DNA of 64,000 nt from Paenibacillus_F chitinolyticus_A (GTDB taxonomy: Bacteria; Bacillota; Bacilli; Paenibacillales; NBRC-103111): contig NZ_CP173427.1 of assembly GCF_045038035.1 (NCBI RefSeq), forward strand, positions 930,001 through 994,000. Direction: 5' to 3'. The translations under genes and the position numbers were made by a program. The notes beneath the pieces were generated by a model. The model saw nothing but the letters and a program-made list of their open reading frames with translations. It was not told where the DNA came from and did no database searches. This document shows, piece after piece, positions 34,277 through 42,451 of the stretch; positions within the stretch are counted from its first letter, which is position 1; every line of letters starts with the position of its first letter.

Positions 34277-35335
34277 ATGAATACGGAAAAGAGGACCATA
34301 CACGGCACCAGACTGAAAAAAGGACCTGTAACCACCGGCCTTACTCTTGGCAAATTCGCACCGCTTCATAAGGGGCACCAATTGATGATTGAGGCGGCAA
34401 TAGAGGAAAACGACGACGTGATCGTGCTCATCTATGACAGCCCGGATGTCACGGATGTTCCGCTCCCGGTACGGGCCCAATGGATACGGACGCTGTATCC
34501 CGGCGTTGAAGTGATTGAAGCCTGGGACGGACCGGCAGAGAGCGGGTATACGCCCGAGATTCAGAGGATGCACGAGGAGCACATTCTCGCCATGCTCGGC
34601 AGCAGAAAGATTACGCGGTTCTATTCCAGCGAAAAATACGGAGACCATGTAAGTGCCGCGCTGGGTGCGCATAACAGGCAGGTAGATCCCGGCCGTCTGG
34701 CGGTACCTGTCTCCGGCACACGGGTTCGTCACGATCCGTACGGTCAGCGCCGTTATGTAGATCCTGTCGTCTATCGGGATTTGATCACGAAGGTTGTGTT
34801 TCTGGGGGCTCCGTCGACCGGGAAAACAACGCTCGCCAGTTACTTGGCGAATCTTCACGGAACGGACTGGATGCCCGAATACGGGAGGGAATATTGGGCG
34901 GAGCACCAGATCGGACGCCGTTTGTCAAAAGAGCAGCTCCTGGAAATCGCGGAGGGTCACCTGCGGAGGGAGGAGAAGCTGACGGAGGAAGCCAATAAGT
35001 ATGTATTCGTCGATACCGACGCCCGCACAACGCTGCTGTTCTCGATGTATTATCACGGCGGGGCGCTGCCGAAGCTTCATGAATTGGCGGATGCCGCCGC
35101 TGCACGATACGATTTGGTATTCGTATGCGACACCGATATTCCTTACGATGACACGTGGGACCGGTCGGGCGATGCCCGGCGTAATCTGTTCCAGAAACAG
35201 ATTCTGGCGGATTTGAACATACGCCGTATCCCTTATTTCGTGCTCAGCGGCACGCTAGAGCAGCGAGCTGCCCGGGTTAATGCCGTATTGGCCAAACACC
35301 GGAAATACCGCAGCCTCGCCGAAGGGCTGGTATAG
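34277..35335 (+). CDS. nadR: NadR-like NMN adenylyltransferase / nicotinamide riboside kinase
   Basis: A 352-residue bifunctional enzyme without the repressor HTH of enterobacterial NadR. N-terminal nucleotidyltransferase with GKFAPLHKGHQ (HxGH near residue 31) and YSSEKYGDHV; the last third of that domain ends VSGTRVRHDP (ISGT-type motif). C-terminal kinase with P-loop FLGAPSTGKTTLA near residue 177 and VFVDTDARTT. It converts imported nicotinamide riboside to NMN and then NAD. The ATG at 34277 is 7 bases from GAGGTG; the ATG at 34271 overlaps the pnuC stop. Operon end is marked by a terminator. Confidence 0.9.
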   Translation: MNTEKRTIHGTRLKKGPVTTGLTLGKFAPLHKGHQLMIEAAIEENDDVIVLIYDSPDVTDVPLPVRAQWIRTLYPGVEVIEAWDGPAESGYTPEIQRMHEEHILAMLGSRKITRFYSSEKYGDHVSAALGAHNRQVDPGRLAVPVSGTRVRHDPYGQRRYVDPVVYRDLITKVVFLGAPSTGKTTLASYLANLHGTDWMPEYGREYWAEHQIGRRLSKEQLLEIAEGHLRREEKLTEEANKYVFVDTDARTTLLFSMYYHGGALPKLHELADAAAARYDLVFVCDTDIPYDDTWDRSGDARRNLFQKQILADLNIRRIPYFVLSGTLEQRAARVNAVLAKHRKYRSLAEGLV

Positions 35336-35354
35336 TCCGCAGCTATGGAAGAGG

Positions 35355-35383
35355 GAGAGTCCTGCCGGGACTCTCTTTTTTTT
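35355..35383 (+). terminator. Terminator of the NAD gene cluster
   Basis: GAGAGTCC / GGACTCTC stem, loop TGCCG, then eight T. Confidence 0.88.
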
Positions 35384-35414
35384 GTCCGCCAAGCAAAACA
35401 AAGGAGGCAATCCG

Positions 35415-35804
35415 CTAAACGTCGGGAGCAACCACTTCGACCTTGATCCGGTCCGGGTCTTCAAAATATACGGCATAATGCCGGGGGCCGCCCGCATGCG
35501 GATGCTGTTCCCGATACAAGACACGGACGCCTCTTGCCGTTAAAGCCTCCGTCAACCCGTCTACCTGCTCTCTGGATTTCGCGTGAAAGGCGAGATGATT
35601 CAAACCGGTGCGCCGCCTGTGGTAAGGAAGGTCCAGGAAACGTTCTTCGGTCTGAACGAAAACCAAATACGTATCTCCGCACTTCCAACTGATTCCTTTC
35701 TCCCAGCGCTGGAACGTCTCATAACCCAGTTGGCTCAGCAGCCATTCCCAGAACGGGGCCGATTCACTCAAATCGGACACATTGATTTCGACATGATGAA
35801 GCAT
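35415..35804 (-). CDS. VOC (glyoxalase/bleomycin-resistance fold) protein
   Basis: A 129-residue two-beta-alpha-beta-beta-beta protein. Starts MLHHVEINVSDLSES with the first metal-ligand His, GLNHLAFHAKS carries the second, and VYFEDPDRIKVEVVAP the C-terminal Glu. Size and motifs fit glyoxalase-I-like or dioxygenase-like VOC proteins; no residue identifies a substrate, and it could be a fosfomycin-type or lyase enzyme. The ATG at 35804 is 5 bases after AGGAGG. Has a strong promoter with a palindromic operator and ends convergent with nadR. Confidence 0.8.
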   Translation of the reverse strand: MLHHVEINVSDLSESAPFWEWLLSQLGYETFQRWEKGISWKCGDTYLVFVQTEERFLDLPYHRRRTGLNHLAFHAKSREQVDGLTEALTARGVRVLYREQHPHAGGPRHYAVYFEDPDRIKVEVVAPDV

Positions 35805-35831
35805 AAAAACCTCCTGGAATATGTTGTAAAC

Positions 35832-35861
35832 AGTATAAACAAGAACATTTGTTCCTGTCAA
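35832..35861 (-). promoter_or_regulatory. VOC promoter with GAACA-N2-TGTTC palindrome
   Basis: Minus strand TTGACA (35856-35861), 18-base spacer, TATACT (35832-35837). The palindrome GAACAAATGTTC (35843-35854) fills the spacer. The same 12-mer recurs before the SDR gene at 42279-42290. It fits the Bacillus LexA box CGAACRNRYGTTYC at the inner positions. Confidence 0.65.
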
Positions 35862-35923
35862 CTATTTTAAAAAGGCCCAACGGAATAGAATGCAATAAAC
35901 GACCGTTTTTCCAAAAAAAGATA

Positions 35924-35952
35924 TTGATAATGATTCTCATTGTTGATATACT
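35924..35952 (+). promoter_or_regulatory. efe promoter with Fur box
   Basis: TTGATA (35924-35929), 17-base spacer, TATACT (35947-35952). The stretch 35926-35944 (GATAATGATTCTCATTG and two more bases) matches the 19-bp Fur box at about 15 positions and covers the spacer, so iron-replete Fur should repress efeOBU. Confidence 0.85.
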
Positions 35953-36038
35953 CGTTTTGGGAATTTGTGATGAACGGACATGAAAAACCATGCTTTATCA
36001 TCCTGTTTTCAGCCAAAAGAATTTGAGGAGTTGTCTCT

Positions 36039-36926
36039 ATGAAGATTCGTTATGTCGCGCTTTTTGCAGCCTGCACGGTGCTTTTTACGGGATGTGGTTC
36101 CAAAATCAATGAAAACGCGGGTGCTTCCGCAACTCCGGATGCCAAAGCGACTCCGGCAGCGGCAGCGGCAACTCCGGCTCCGGCAGGCGATGAATCGTGG
36201 AAACCGATTCTCGACGCTTACCGCACGTACGCTACGGAACAGTCCGATCTGTTCGTCAAAGAAACGGAAAAGTTCGTGAAGGCGGTTAAATCCGGAAATG
36301 TTGAAGAAGCCAAAAAACTGTACGCGCCGACGCGGATGTATTATGAAAGAATCGAGCCGATCGCCGAAGCTCTCGGTGACTTGGACCCGAATATCGATGC
36401 CCGCGAGAACGATGTCGAAGAGAAAGACTGGCGCGGATTTCACCGCATCGAACAGGCTCTCTGGCAGAAAAACACGACGAAGGGCCAGGAAGAGTATGCG
36501 GACCGTCTTTTGAACGATGCGAAGCAGCTTCGTGCCCTGATCGAAACGGTCGAGGTGGATTCGGGTCTGCTTGTAACGGGTGCGGTTGAACTTTTGAACG
36601 AAGTATCCGCCTCCAAAGTGACGGGTGAAGAAGAGCGTTATTCGCATACCGATTTGTATGATTTCGTGGCGAATGTCGAGGGGGCGAAGAAAATTTACAC
36701 CCTCCTGCAGCCTAAACTCAAGAGCAAGGACGCAGCGCTCGAAGAAACGATCGGAGCGAAGTTCAAAGACCTGGAACAGGCGCTTGCCGATTACAAAGAA
36801 GGGGACGGGTATGTCTCTTACGAGAAATTGAAGCAGGATGACACGAAAAAATTGAGCCGCCTGCTGGATGCGCTGGCCGAGCCTCTTTCTCAGATGGGAA
36901 CGATTTTGGGGGCAGCTGCGAAATGA
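36039..36926 (+). CDS. efeO: Iron-uptake lipoprotein EfeO (M75 domain)
   Basis: A 295-residue lipoprotein: signal peptide with lipobox LFTGCG, an Ala/Pro/Thr linker (about 25-50), and an EfeO/M75 helical domain with the HxxE metal motif in WRGFHRIEQALW, plus the paired TRMYYERIEPIAEALGDLDP and YSHTDLYDFVANVEGA helices. It captures iron outside the membrane and delivers it to EfeU. First gene of efeO-efeB-efeU, with a Fur-controlled promoter 87 bases upstream. Stop overlaps the efeB start (ATGA). The cupredoxin domain found in some EfeO proteins is absent. Confidence 0.93.
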   Translation: MKIRYVALFAACTVLFTGCGSKINENAGASATPDAKATPAAAAATPAPAGDESWKPILDAYRTYATEQSDLFVKETEKFVKAVKSGNVEEAKKLYAPTRMYYERIEPIAEALGDLDPNIDARENDVEEKDWRGFHRIEQALWQKNTTKGQEEYADRLLNDAKQLRALIETVEVDSGLLVTGAVELLNEVSASKVTGEEERYSHTDLYDFVANVEGAKKIYTLLQPKLKSKDAALEETIGAKFKDLEQALADYKEGDGYVSYEKLKQDDTKKLSRLLDALAEPLSQMGTILGAAAK

Positions 36927-38221
36927 GCGGAAACGATAACGAGCAGAAAAAAGGATTTTTCGATAAACCGCTCAGCCGCAGAGATATCCTGAAGCTGGCC
37001 GGAGTTGGCGGCGCCGGGCTGTTGCTTGGCGCCGGCGGCGTTGGAGGCATCGTTGCGGCGCAGGCGTCCAAAACGGAAAAAGCGTTTTCCGCCTCCGGAG
37101 CCGAAACGGATCCCCAGGGCACGGTGCCTTTCTACGGCAGTCGCCAGGCGGGGATCGTTACGCCCGTCCAGGATTTCATCTGCTTTGCGGCATTCGATGT
37201 GACGGCTTCTTCCCTCGCGGAAGTACGCAAGCTCTTCCAGGCATGGACGGCCGCTGCGGCTAACATGGCTCAGGGCAAAATGGTCGGCCAGGACGACGGC
37301 AACGAGCTGCTTCCTCCCTCCGATACGGGTGAAGCGGCGGGACTCACACCATCCCGGACGACGATAACCTTCGGGGCCGGGCCGTCGTTCTTCGACGGCC
37401 GCTTCGGGCTCGCGGGTAAAAAGCCCGAGGCCCTCCTGGATCTGCCGGCTTTCGGCGGCGACGAGCTGCGGCCGGAATGGTGCGGCGGCGATCTGTGCGT
37501 GCAGGTGTGCGCCAACGATATGCAGATCGCGTTCCACGCGATCCGCAATCTGGCGCGCATCGCACGGGGCAAGGCCGTCCTCCGCTGGACGCAGGAAGGC
37601 TTCCAGCGGACGGGATATTCGGACCCGGCCAAAGCGACCCCGCGCAACCTGATGGGCTTTAAGGACGGCACCGGCAATCCGGATGTGAAGGATGAGCAGG
37701 AGATGAAGAAGGTCGTGTGGGCGGACAGCGCGGACGGAAGCGGCTGGATGCACGACGGAAGCTATATGGTCGTCCGCCGGATCCGGATGCGGATCGAGGT
37801 TTGGGACCGATCGACGCTGGCGGATCAGGAGGCCACCTTCGGCCGCCATAGGAACAGCGGCGCTCCGCTCGGCGCGTCGGGCGAGTTTGATGCGCCCGAT
37901 ATGGAGAAGAAGGATGCCTCCGGCAAGCCGGTCATTCCGGATACTTCCCATTTGAAGCTGGCCCGCGGGGACGGCTCCGTCAAGATTCTTCGCCGTTCTT
38001 ACTCCTATTCAAGCGGAATAGACCACAAAACAGGCCAGCTGGATGCAGGTCTCTTGTTCGTTTGCTACCAGCGCGATCCGCGTAAACAGTTTGTTCCCAT
38101 TCAGAAAGCGCTGGGCAAGAGCGATAAGCTCAATGAATATATCGTGCATACCGGCAGTGCGGTTTTTGCCTGCTTTCCGGGCGTGAAGGAGGGCGGATAT
38201 ATTGGCGACACCCTTTTTTAA
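36923..38221 (+). CDS. efeB: Deferrochelatase/peroxidase EfeB (DyP family)
   Basis: A 432-residue heme peroxidase exported by Tat: twin-arginine signal PLSRRDILKLAGVGGAGLL. DyP signature GFKDGTGNP near residue 245, the proximal His region in FGRHRNSGAPLG, and the C-terminal LLFVCYQRDPRKQF. It oxidises ferrous iron or extracts iron from heme for EfeU. Start codon overlaps efeO and its end overlaps efeU by 20 bases, indicating tight translational coupling. Confidence 0.93.
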   Translation: MSGNDNEQKKGFFDKPLSRRDILKLAGVGGAGLLLGAGGVGGIVAAQASKTEKAFSASGAETDPQGTVPFYGSRQAGIVTPVQDFICFAAFDVTASSLAEVRKLFQAWTAAAANMAQGKMVGQDDGNELLPPSDTGEAAGLTPSRTTITFGAGPSFFDGRFGLAGKKPEALLDLPAFGGDELRPEWCGGDLCVQVCANDMQIAFHAIRNLARIARGKAVLRWTQEGFQRTGYSDPAKATPRNLMGFKDGTGNPDVKDEQEMKKVVWADSADGSGWMHDGSYMVVRRIRMRIEVWDRSTLADQEATFGRHRNSGAPLGASGEFDAPDMEKKDASGKPVIPDTSHLKLARGDGSVKILRRSYSYSSGIDHKTGQLDAGLLFVCYQRDPRKQFVPIQKALGKSDKLNEYIVHTGSAVFACFPGVKEGGYIGDTLF

Positions 38222-40052
38222 ACGAAAAAAACGCAGCCTTTCTCTGGCCGCAGGCCGGAGCTTTTTCAAAATCGGTCTGGCAGCGCTTCTGCTGCTGATC
38301 AGCGTAACTGCGGCCGGGACCGGATACTCTCCCGTTTTTGCGGCTGGCGACAGTAAGGCGCCGGGCGCGGACGGAATGCTTCCCGTTGTCGGAGGAGCGC
38401 TCGTTGAAGCCGGGCAGGGAAGCTGGGCGAAAGCCGCCGAGCATCTGGCTGAGGCCGATAAGCTTTGGCAGGCTGAGGCCGCCAAGTCCTCCGCTGCGGC
38501 AGCGGACGTCAACTCGGCCTTGGCGCATGCGAAGAAAACGGTCGCTGAGGGGGATAAGGACCCCAAGGCCGCAACCGCGGCTCTGTCCGAACTGGCCAAG
38601 GCCGTGAACAAGTATGCGAAGGAAGGCCGGCAGGACGCAAAAACGGGCCAGTCCGGACAGGACACGGCGGCAAGTCTGCTTCCCGTTATGACCAAGCTGG
38701 CCGCGAGCATCCAGTCGGGCGACTTAACTCAGGCGTATAACGACTATAAAAACTTAAACAACGGATGGCTCAAGGTCGAGCAGGCTATCCGAAGCGATAA
38801 TTTTACCGTATACAGCGGAATGGAGACGCAAATGAGCATGATCCGCGTGGCTCTGCAGGCCGAGCCCAAACAGCCGGAGCAGGCTGCGGGCGAAACCGCG
38901 GCTCTCATTCAGCTCGTGAACGACTATACAGCCGGCAAGATCGTATCCAAAGCCCCCGAACCCGCAGACATGTCGGTTGCGGAGCTAATCGGAATTCTCG
39001 ACCAGGCTTCTTCGGATATTGCGGCCGGGCATCATACGGAAGCGGCGGGGCAGATGCAGGCTTTTATTCAAAAGTGGCCTTCGGCCGAAGGCCAGGTAAG
39101 AATCCGTTCCGCGGCCGTCTATACGCAAATCGAAAACCAGATGACGGAAGCTTCGCGTTATCTGATGTCGGTTCCGCCTGCGGGCGATAAGGCGAAGGAA
39201 GTCATCGCGGCCATGCGGGAACAGCTTCAGCCGATGACAGGTGAGAAGCGGTACACGGCCGTGGACGCCGGGCTTATTCTGCTGCGCGAGGGTCTCGAAG
39301 CGATTCTCGTCATCTCGGCGCTGCTCGCTTATTTGAAGCGCACCGGCAACGGGGATAAGCGCGGGTGGATCTGGTCGGGCGTCGGAAGCGGGCTGCTTCT
39401 GAGCGCGGCAATGGCGTTCCTGCTTTCCTATATGATTTCCCAGGCTGCCTCGGGCAGTACACGGGAGTTCATTGAAGGCGGAACGGGGCTCCTTTCCGTC
39501 GTTCTTATGCTGACCGTGGGCAATTGGCTGCACGCCAAATCCAATGTGAAAGCATGGAACAGCTACATTGACCGGCAGATGGGCAGCGCCCTGGCCGGCG
39601 GAAGCTTATGGTCGCTGTTCGCGGTCTCTCTTCTCGCCATTCTGCGTGAAGGGGCGGAAACGACGATCTTTTACGTGGGTATGGCGCCTTCGATTGCGCC
39701 GTCTCAGCTGTTTCTCGGTATCGGAGTGACGCTCCTGCTGCTGATCGGCATTGGTTTTGCCATTATCCGGCTGAGTGCGAAATTGCCGATCCGGCCCTTT
39801 TTTATGACGGCGTCGGCGCTTATCTACTACCTCGTTTTCCGCTTCCTCGGGGAAAGTATCCATTCCCTGCAAGTCGCGTCGGTAGTACCTGCTCATTCCG
39901 CATCCGGACTCCCGTCCGTGGGCTGGCTGGGCATTTATCCGACTTGGGAAACGCTGCTCCCTCAGTTGGCGCTGCTCGCTTACATAGCGGCGAAGCTGCT
40001 TAGAAGCAGATCCGGTAAGGCGTCTTCTGAGCCTGCTCTGACCGAACGCTAA
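38202..40052 (+). CDS. efeU: Ferric/ferrous iron permease EfeU (FTR1 family)
   Basis: A 616-residue FTR1-type permease. N-terminal signal/TM helix (about 21-48), a long extracytoplasmic helical domain (about 50-350) and a C-terminal seven-helix permease with two REGxE iron motifs, LREGLEAILVISALL near 362 and LREGAETTIFYVGM near 481. The TTG at 38202 is 9 bases after GGAGG and lies inside the end of efeB. The large extracytoplasmic domain makes it longer than E. coli EfeU (about 276 residues) but is common in Firmicutes. Terminator directly follows. Confidence 0.92.
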   Translation: MATPFFKRKKRSLSLAAGRSFFKIGLAALLLLISVTAAGTGYSPVFAAGDSKAPGADGMLPVVGGALVEAGQGSWAKAAEHLAEADKLWQAEAAKSSAAAADVNSALAHAKKTVAEGDKDPKAATAALSELAKAVNKYAKEGRQDAKTGQSGQDTAASLLPVMTKLAASIQSGDLTQAYNDYKNLNNGWLKVEQAIRSDNFTVYSGMETQMSMIRVALQAEPKQPEQAAGETAALIQLVNDYTAGKIVSKAPEPADMSVAELIGILDQASSDIAAGHHTEAAGQMQAFIQKWPSAEGQVRIRSAAVYTQIENQMTEASRYLMSVPPAGDKAKEVIAAMREQLQPMTGEKRYTAVDAGLILLREGLEAILVISALLAYLKRTGNGDKRGWIWSGVGSGLLLSAAMAFLLSYMISQAASGSTREFIEGGTGLLSVVLMLTVGNWLHAKSNVKAWNSYIDRQMGSALAGGSLWSLFAVSLLAILREGAETTIFYVGMAPSIAPSQLFLGIGVTLLLLIGIGFAIIRLSAKLPIRPFFMTASALIYYLVFRFLGESIHSLQVASVVPAHSASGLPSVGWLGIYPTWETLLPQLALLAYIAAKLLRSRSGKASSEPALTER

Positions 40053-40060
40053 CCTTTCGT

Positions 40061-40101
40061 AAGAACCTTGCTCCGTTTTTAATGGGGAAGGTTCTTTTTT
40101 T
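40061..40101 (+). terminator. Terminator of the efe operon
   Basis: AAGAACCTT pairs with AAGGTTCTT, inner CTCC with GGGG, then a T-run. Confidence 0.88.
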
Positions 40102-40597
40102 CGGCGTTTAGAGCTGCTGAAGGCACGGAGGATTTAGCCCACCACCCCAAAAAAAGGCGGTCAATTCCCGTTAGTTCAAGTCAATGAGGCACACCGAGAC
40201 GTTAAGTAAATTATAGAGCGAATTTTCGGATATATAAAATATCGGCACAATAATTTAACGCAGTGCGTCAGTGCGCTCAGTCCGTTATGAAAGCGGAGCA
40301 AGCCCCTCGGTGCCAGAGAGGGGAATCAAAAGCAGCCGTACGGGCTGCCTGTCCGCCATGCAGTGCCGGAACGCGCGCACCCGAAAACAAGGTCGGCTGA
40401 GCGGGCCGCAGTCTCTGGTTTCTCCCGCTTACACCGGGTAAAAAACTCCCCCGCAAACGGACCGGCTTAAGGCGGCGTTCGTATTCAAATGAGGCGCGTT
40501 TTAACACAACCTTAATGCCTTCCGTGATTTCCCCTAATATTCCGTCTTCATAATAAAGATAGAAGCTTATTCGGGTAAAACCGGGAGGACCTTAACG
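40102..40597 (+). promoter_or_regulatory. Phytase upstream region with Pho-box-like repeats
   Basis: Nearly 500 bases without a gene. At 40503-40530 TTAACA, TTAATG and CGTGAT are spaced by 5 bases, as in Bacillus PhoP boxes (TTAACA repeats with 11-bp period); TAATAT at 40537-40542 could be the -10. Phosphate-starvation control of a phytase is well known in Bacillus. The region 40140-40500 shows only short GC-rich hairpins and no recognisable RNA. Confidence 0.55.
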
Positions 40598-41986
40598 ATG
40601 AAACTGTTCAAAAGCTTTAGCGTACTGCTGATCGCCGCAAGTTTTTACAGTCAGGCTGCCTGGGCTTCGGTCGAGGAAGGTTATGAACCGCTGAGGGAGA
40701 TGCTGGAGCAGGCAGGAGCCCGAGTGACGTGGAATCAAAGCACGCTGACGGCTGATTTTGCTCTGCAGAGCGGTTTGGAAGGTTCGGTCGCCATCGGGAT
40801 TGACGGATATAAGCTAAACGGCACGGACGGAAAATTGAACGGACCTGTGAAACTGATCGGAGATAAAACGTATGTGCCGCCAGGCTTCGTCGAGCTGGTT
40901 CTCAGCAAGCTGCGCAGCGGCGGCGGGGAGCAGGCGGCTATCGGGGAGGCGCTCGCCGGGGTAACGGCGGACGGCGAGACGGAAGCGGTCGATACCGGGG
41001 AAGATGCGGCCGATGACCCTGCCATCTGGGTGCATCCGGATGACCCGGCCAAGAGCAAGCTGTTTGCGACCAACAAGGGCGGCGGCATTCTGGTCTATGA
41101 TCTGGACGGCAAGCAGATCCAATCCTACAAGCTCGGCAAAATGAACAACATCGACGTGCGCTACGGATACGAGCTTAACGGCAAGAGGATGGACATCGCG
41201 GCGGCGACGAACCGGACGAGTAATACGGTCGACGTTTTCTCCATCGACCCGGAAACGGGGGCGCTGAACGATATCGCGGCCAAGCCGATTAAGTCGGACA
41301 TGGGCGAGGTGTACGGCTTCAGCCTTTATCACAGCCTTAAAACCAGCAAGTACTATGCCCTTGTGCTCGGCAAAGAAGGGGAATTCGAGCAGATCGAGCT
41401 GATACCCGGATCGGCCGGTGTGGAAGGCAAGCTTGTACGCCACTTCAAACTGGCGTCCCAAGCGGAAGGAATTGTCGCGGACGACGAGTACGGAACGATC
41501 TACATGGCGGAAGAGGATACGGCCATATGGAAGATCGGCGCCGAGCCGGACAGCGGCCTAAAGCCTTATGCCAAGGTAGATGAGGCGGGCAAAGGGCATT
41601 TAACCGCGGATATCGAAGGATTGGTGCTGTATTACGGGGCGGACGGCAAAGGCTACCTGCTGGCTTCCAGCCAGGGAAGCAGCACCTACACGGTTTACAA
41701 CCGCCAGGGGACAAACCGGTACTTGGGCAGCTTCGCCGTCAAGGACGGTCTGATTGACGGGACAACGGGGACGGACGGAATCGACGTCGTCGGATTCGGC
41801 CTGGGACCGGCCTACCCTAACGGGATTTTCGTGGCGCAGGACGATGAAAATTCGGATGACGGAAAGAAACGCAACCAGAATTTCAAAATCGTGTCGTGGG
41901 ATAAGCTGGCGAAGTCGTTCCACGCCCCTCTTCGTATCGACAACGGCATAGATCCCCGCAAGCTCAGCCCGCGTAAAGACGGTTGA
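40598..41986 (+). CDS. Beta-propeller 3-phytase with copper-amine-oxidase-N domain
   Basis: 462 residues, secreted (signal peptide ending WAS before VEEGY). Residues about 28-110 form a copper-amine-oxidase N-terminal-like domain (WNQSTLTADF, GDKTYVPPGFVELVL), common in Paenibacillus exported proteins. Residues about 120-455 are a six-bladed phytase: DDPAIWVHPDDPAKSKLFATN, GGGILVYDLDGKQ, MNNIDVRYGYE, AEGIVADDEYGTIYMAEED, IEGLVLYYGADGKGYLLASSQG, with the Ca2+/phosphate acidic and basic residues of the family. It releases phosphate from phytate outside the cell. ATG at 40598 is 9 bases after GGGAGG. Confidence 0.92.
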   Translation: MKLFKSFSVLLIAASFYSQAAWASVEEGYEPLREMLEQAGARVTWNQSTLTADFALQSGLEGSVAIGIDGYKLNGTDGKLNGPVKLIGDKTYVPPGFVELVLSKLRSGGGEQAAIGEALAGVTADGETEAVDTGEDAADDPAIWVHPDDPAKSKLFATNKGGGILVYDLDGKQIQSYKLGKMNNIDVRYGYELNGKRMDIAAATNRTSNTVDVFSIDPETGALNDIAAKPIKSDMGEVYGFSLYHSLKTSKYYALVLGKEGEFEQIELIPGSAGVEGKLVRHFKLASQAEGIVADDEYGTIYMAEEDTAIWKIGAEPDSGLKPYAKVDEAGKGHLTADIEGLVLYYGADGKGYLLASSQGSSTYTVYNRQGTNRYLGSFAVKDGLIDGTTGTDGIDVVGFGLGPAYPNGIFVAQDDENSDDGKKRNQNFKIVSWDKLAKSFHAPLRIDNGIDPRKLSPRKDG

Positions 41987-42049
41987 CGTCCTAGGCAGAC
42001 AGGTTCGGAAGGCGCAGACAAGCATGTGCCCACCGGAGCTGTCTGTTTT

Positions 42050-42211
42050 TTACGGCTGGCATTTGTCCGCCCGGATCATCTTGACTTCTCCCGCTTTCTC
42101 CGGCTCGTCCAGATACTCAAAAAAACGTCCTGTCCGATAGAGCCTCTTACCACTGTTTTCAGGTGTTGAAATCCGGAACCGGACCTGGAGGGTCATCTCA
42201 TAAACGATCAC
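42050..42211 (-). CDS. Small conserved-looking protein, 53 residues
   Basis: A GTG at 42211 with GGGAGAG 6 bases upstream opens MIVYEMTLQVRFRI, followed by ENSGKRLYRTGRFFEYLDEP and a C-terminal VKMIRADKCQP. The frame is balanced in charge and hydrophobicity, starts with a strand-like segment and fits a gap otherwise empty between the phytase and SDR genes. No family is recognised. A TGA lies 15 codons upstream, so no longer form exists. Moderate trust that it is a gene. Confidence 0.45.
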   Translation of the reverse strand: MIVYEMTLQVRFRISTPENSGKRLYRTGRFFEYLDEPEKAGEVKMIRADKCQP

Positions 42212-42278
42212 CGGTATCTCTCCCGTAAGTCCGCGAAAGGCCTGGTTCTTGTCAGGTCAACCAGCCGTTTTAGAATGG

Positions 42279-42307
42279 GAACAAATGTTCTTTTTAGGTA
42301 GTATAAT
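42279..42307 (+). promoter_or_regulatory. Second copy of the GAACA palindrome with TATAAT
   Basis: GAACAAATGTTC (42279-42290) is followed by TATAAT (42302-42307); with a 17-base spacer the -35 box would lie within the palindrome. Same 12-mer as in the VOC promoter. Candidate LexA-type operator. Confidence 0.5.
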
Positions 42308-42352
42308 CCAGAGCGGCAAAGGTTTCAACCCCTGATTTTGAAAAGGCGGTCT

Positions 42353-42398
42353 TTGCTTTCTGACGGTTAATCTTTTATGATGAAAACTAATTTAGTTT
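42353..42398 (+). promoter_or_regulatory. Proximal SDR promoter with AAACTAA palindrome
   Basis: TTGCTT (42353-42358), 17 bases, TATGAT (42376-42381), followed at once by the 15-base palindrome AAACTAA-T-TTAGTTT (42384-42398) at the expected start point. Suggests a repressor, perhaps TetR or MarR family, not in the window. Confidence 0.55.
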
Positions 42399-42451
42399 AC
42401 TGTTCTGTTCCCGTATGCGCGGGCGCGGTTATATAAAAGGAGTGGATAGGA

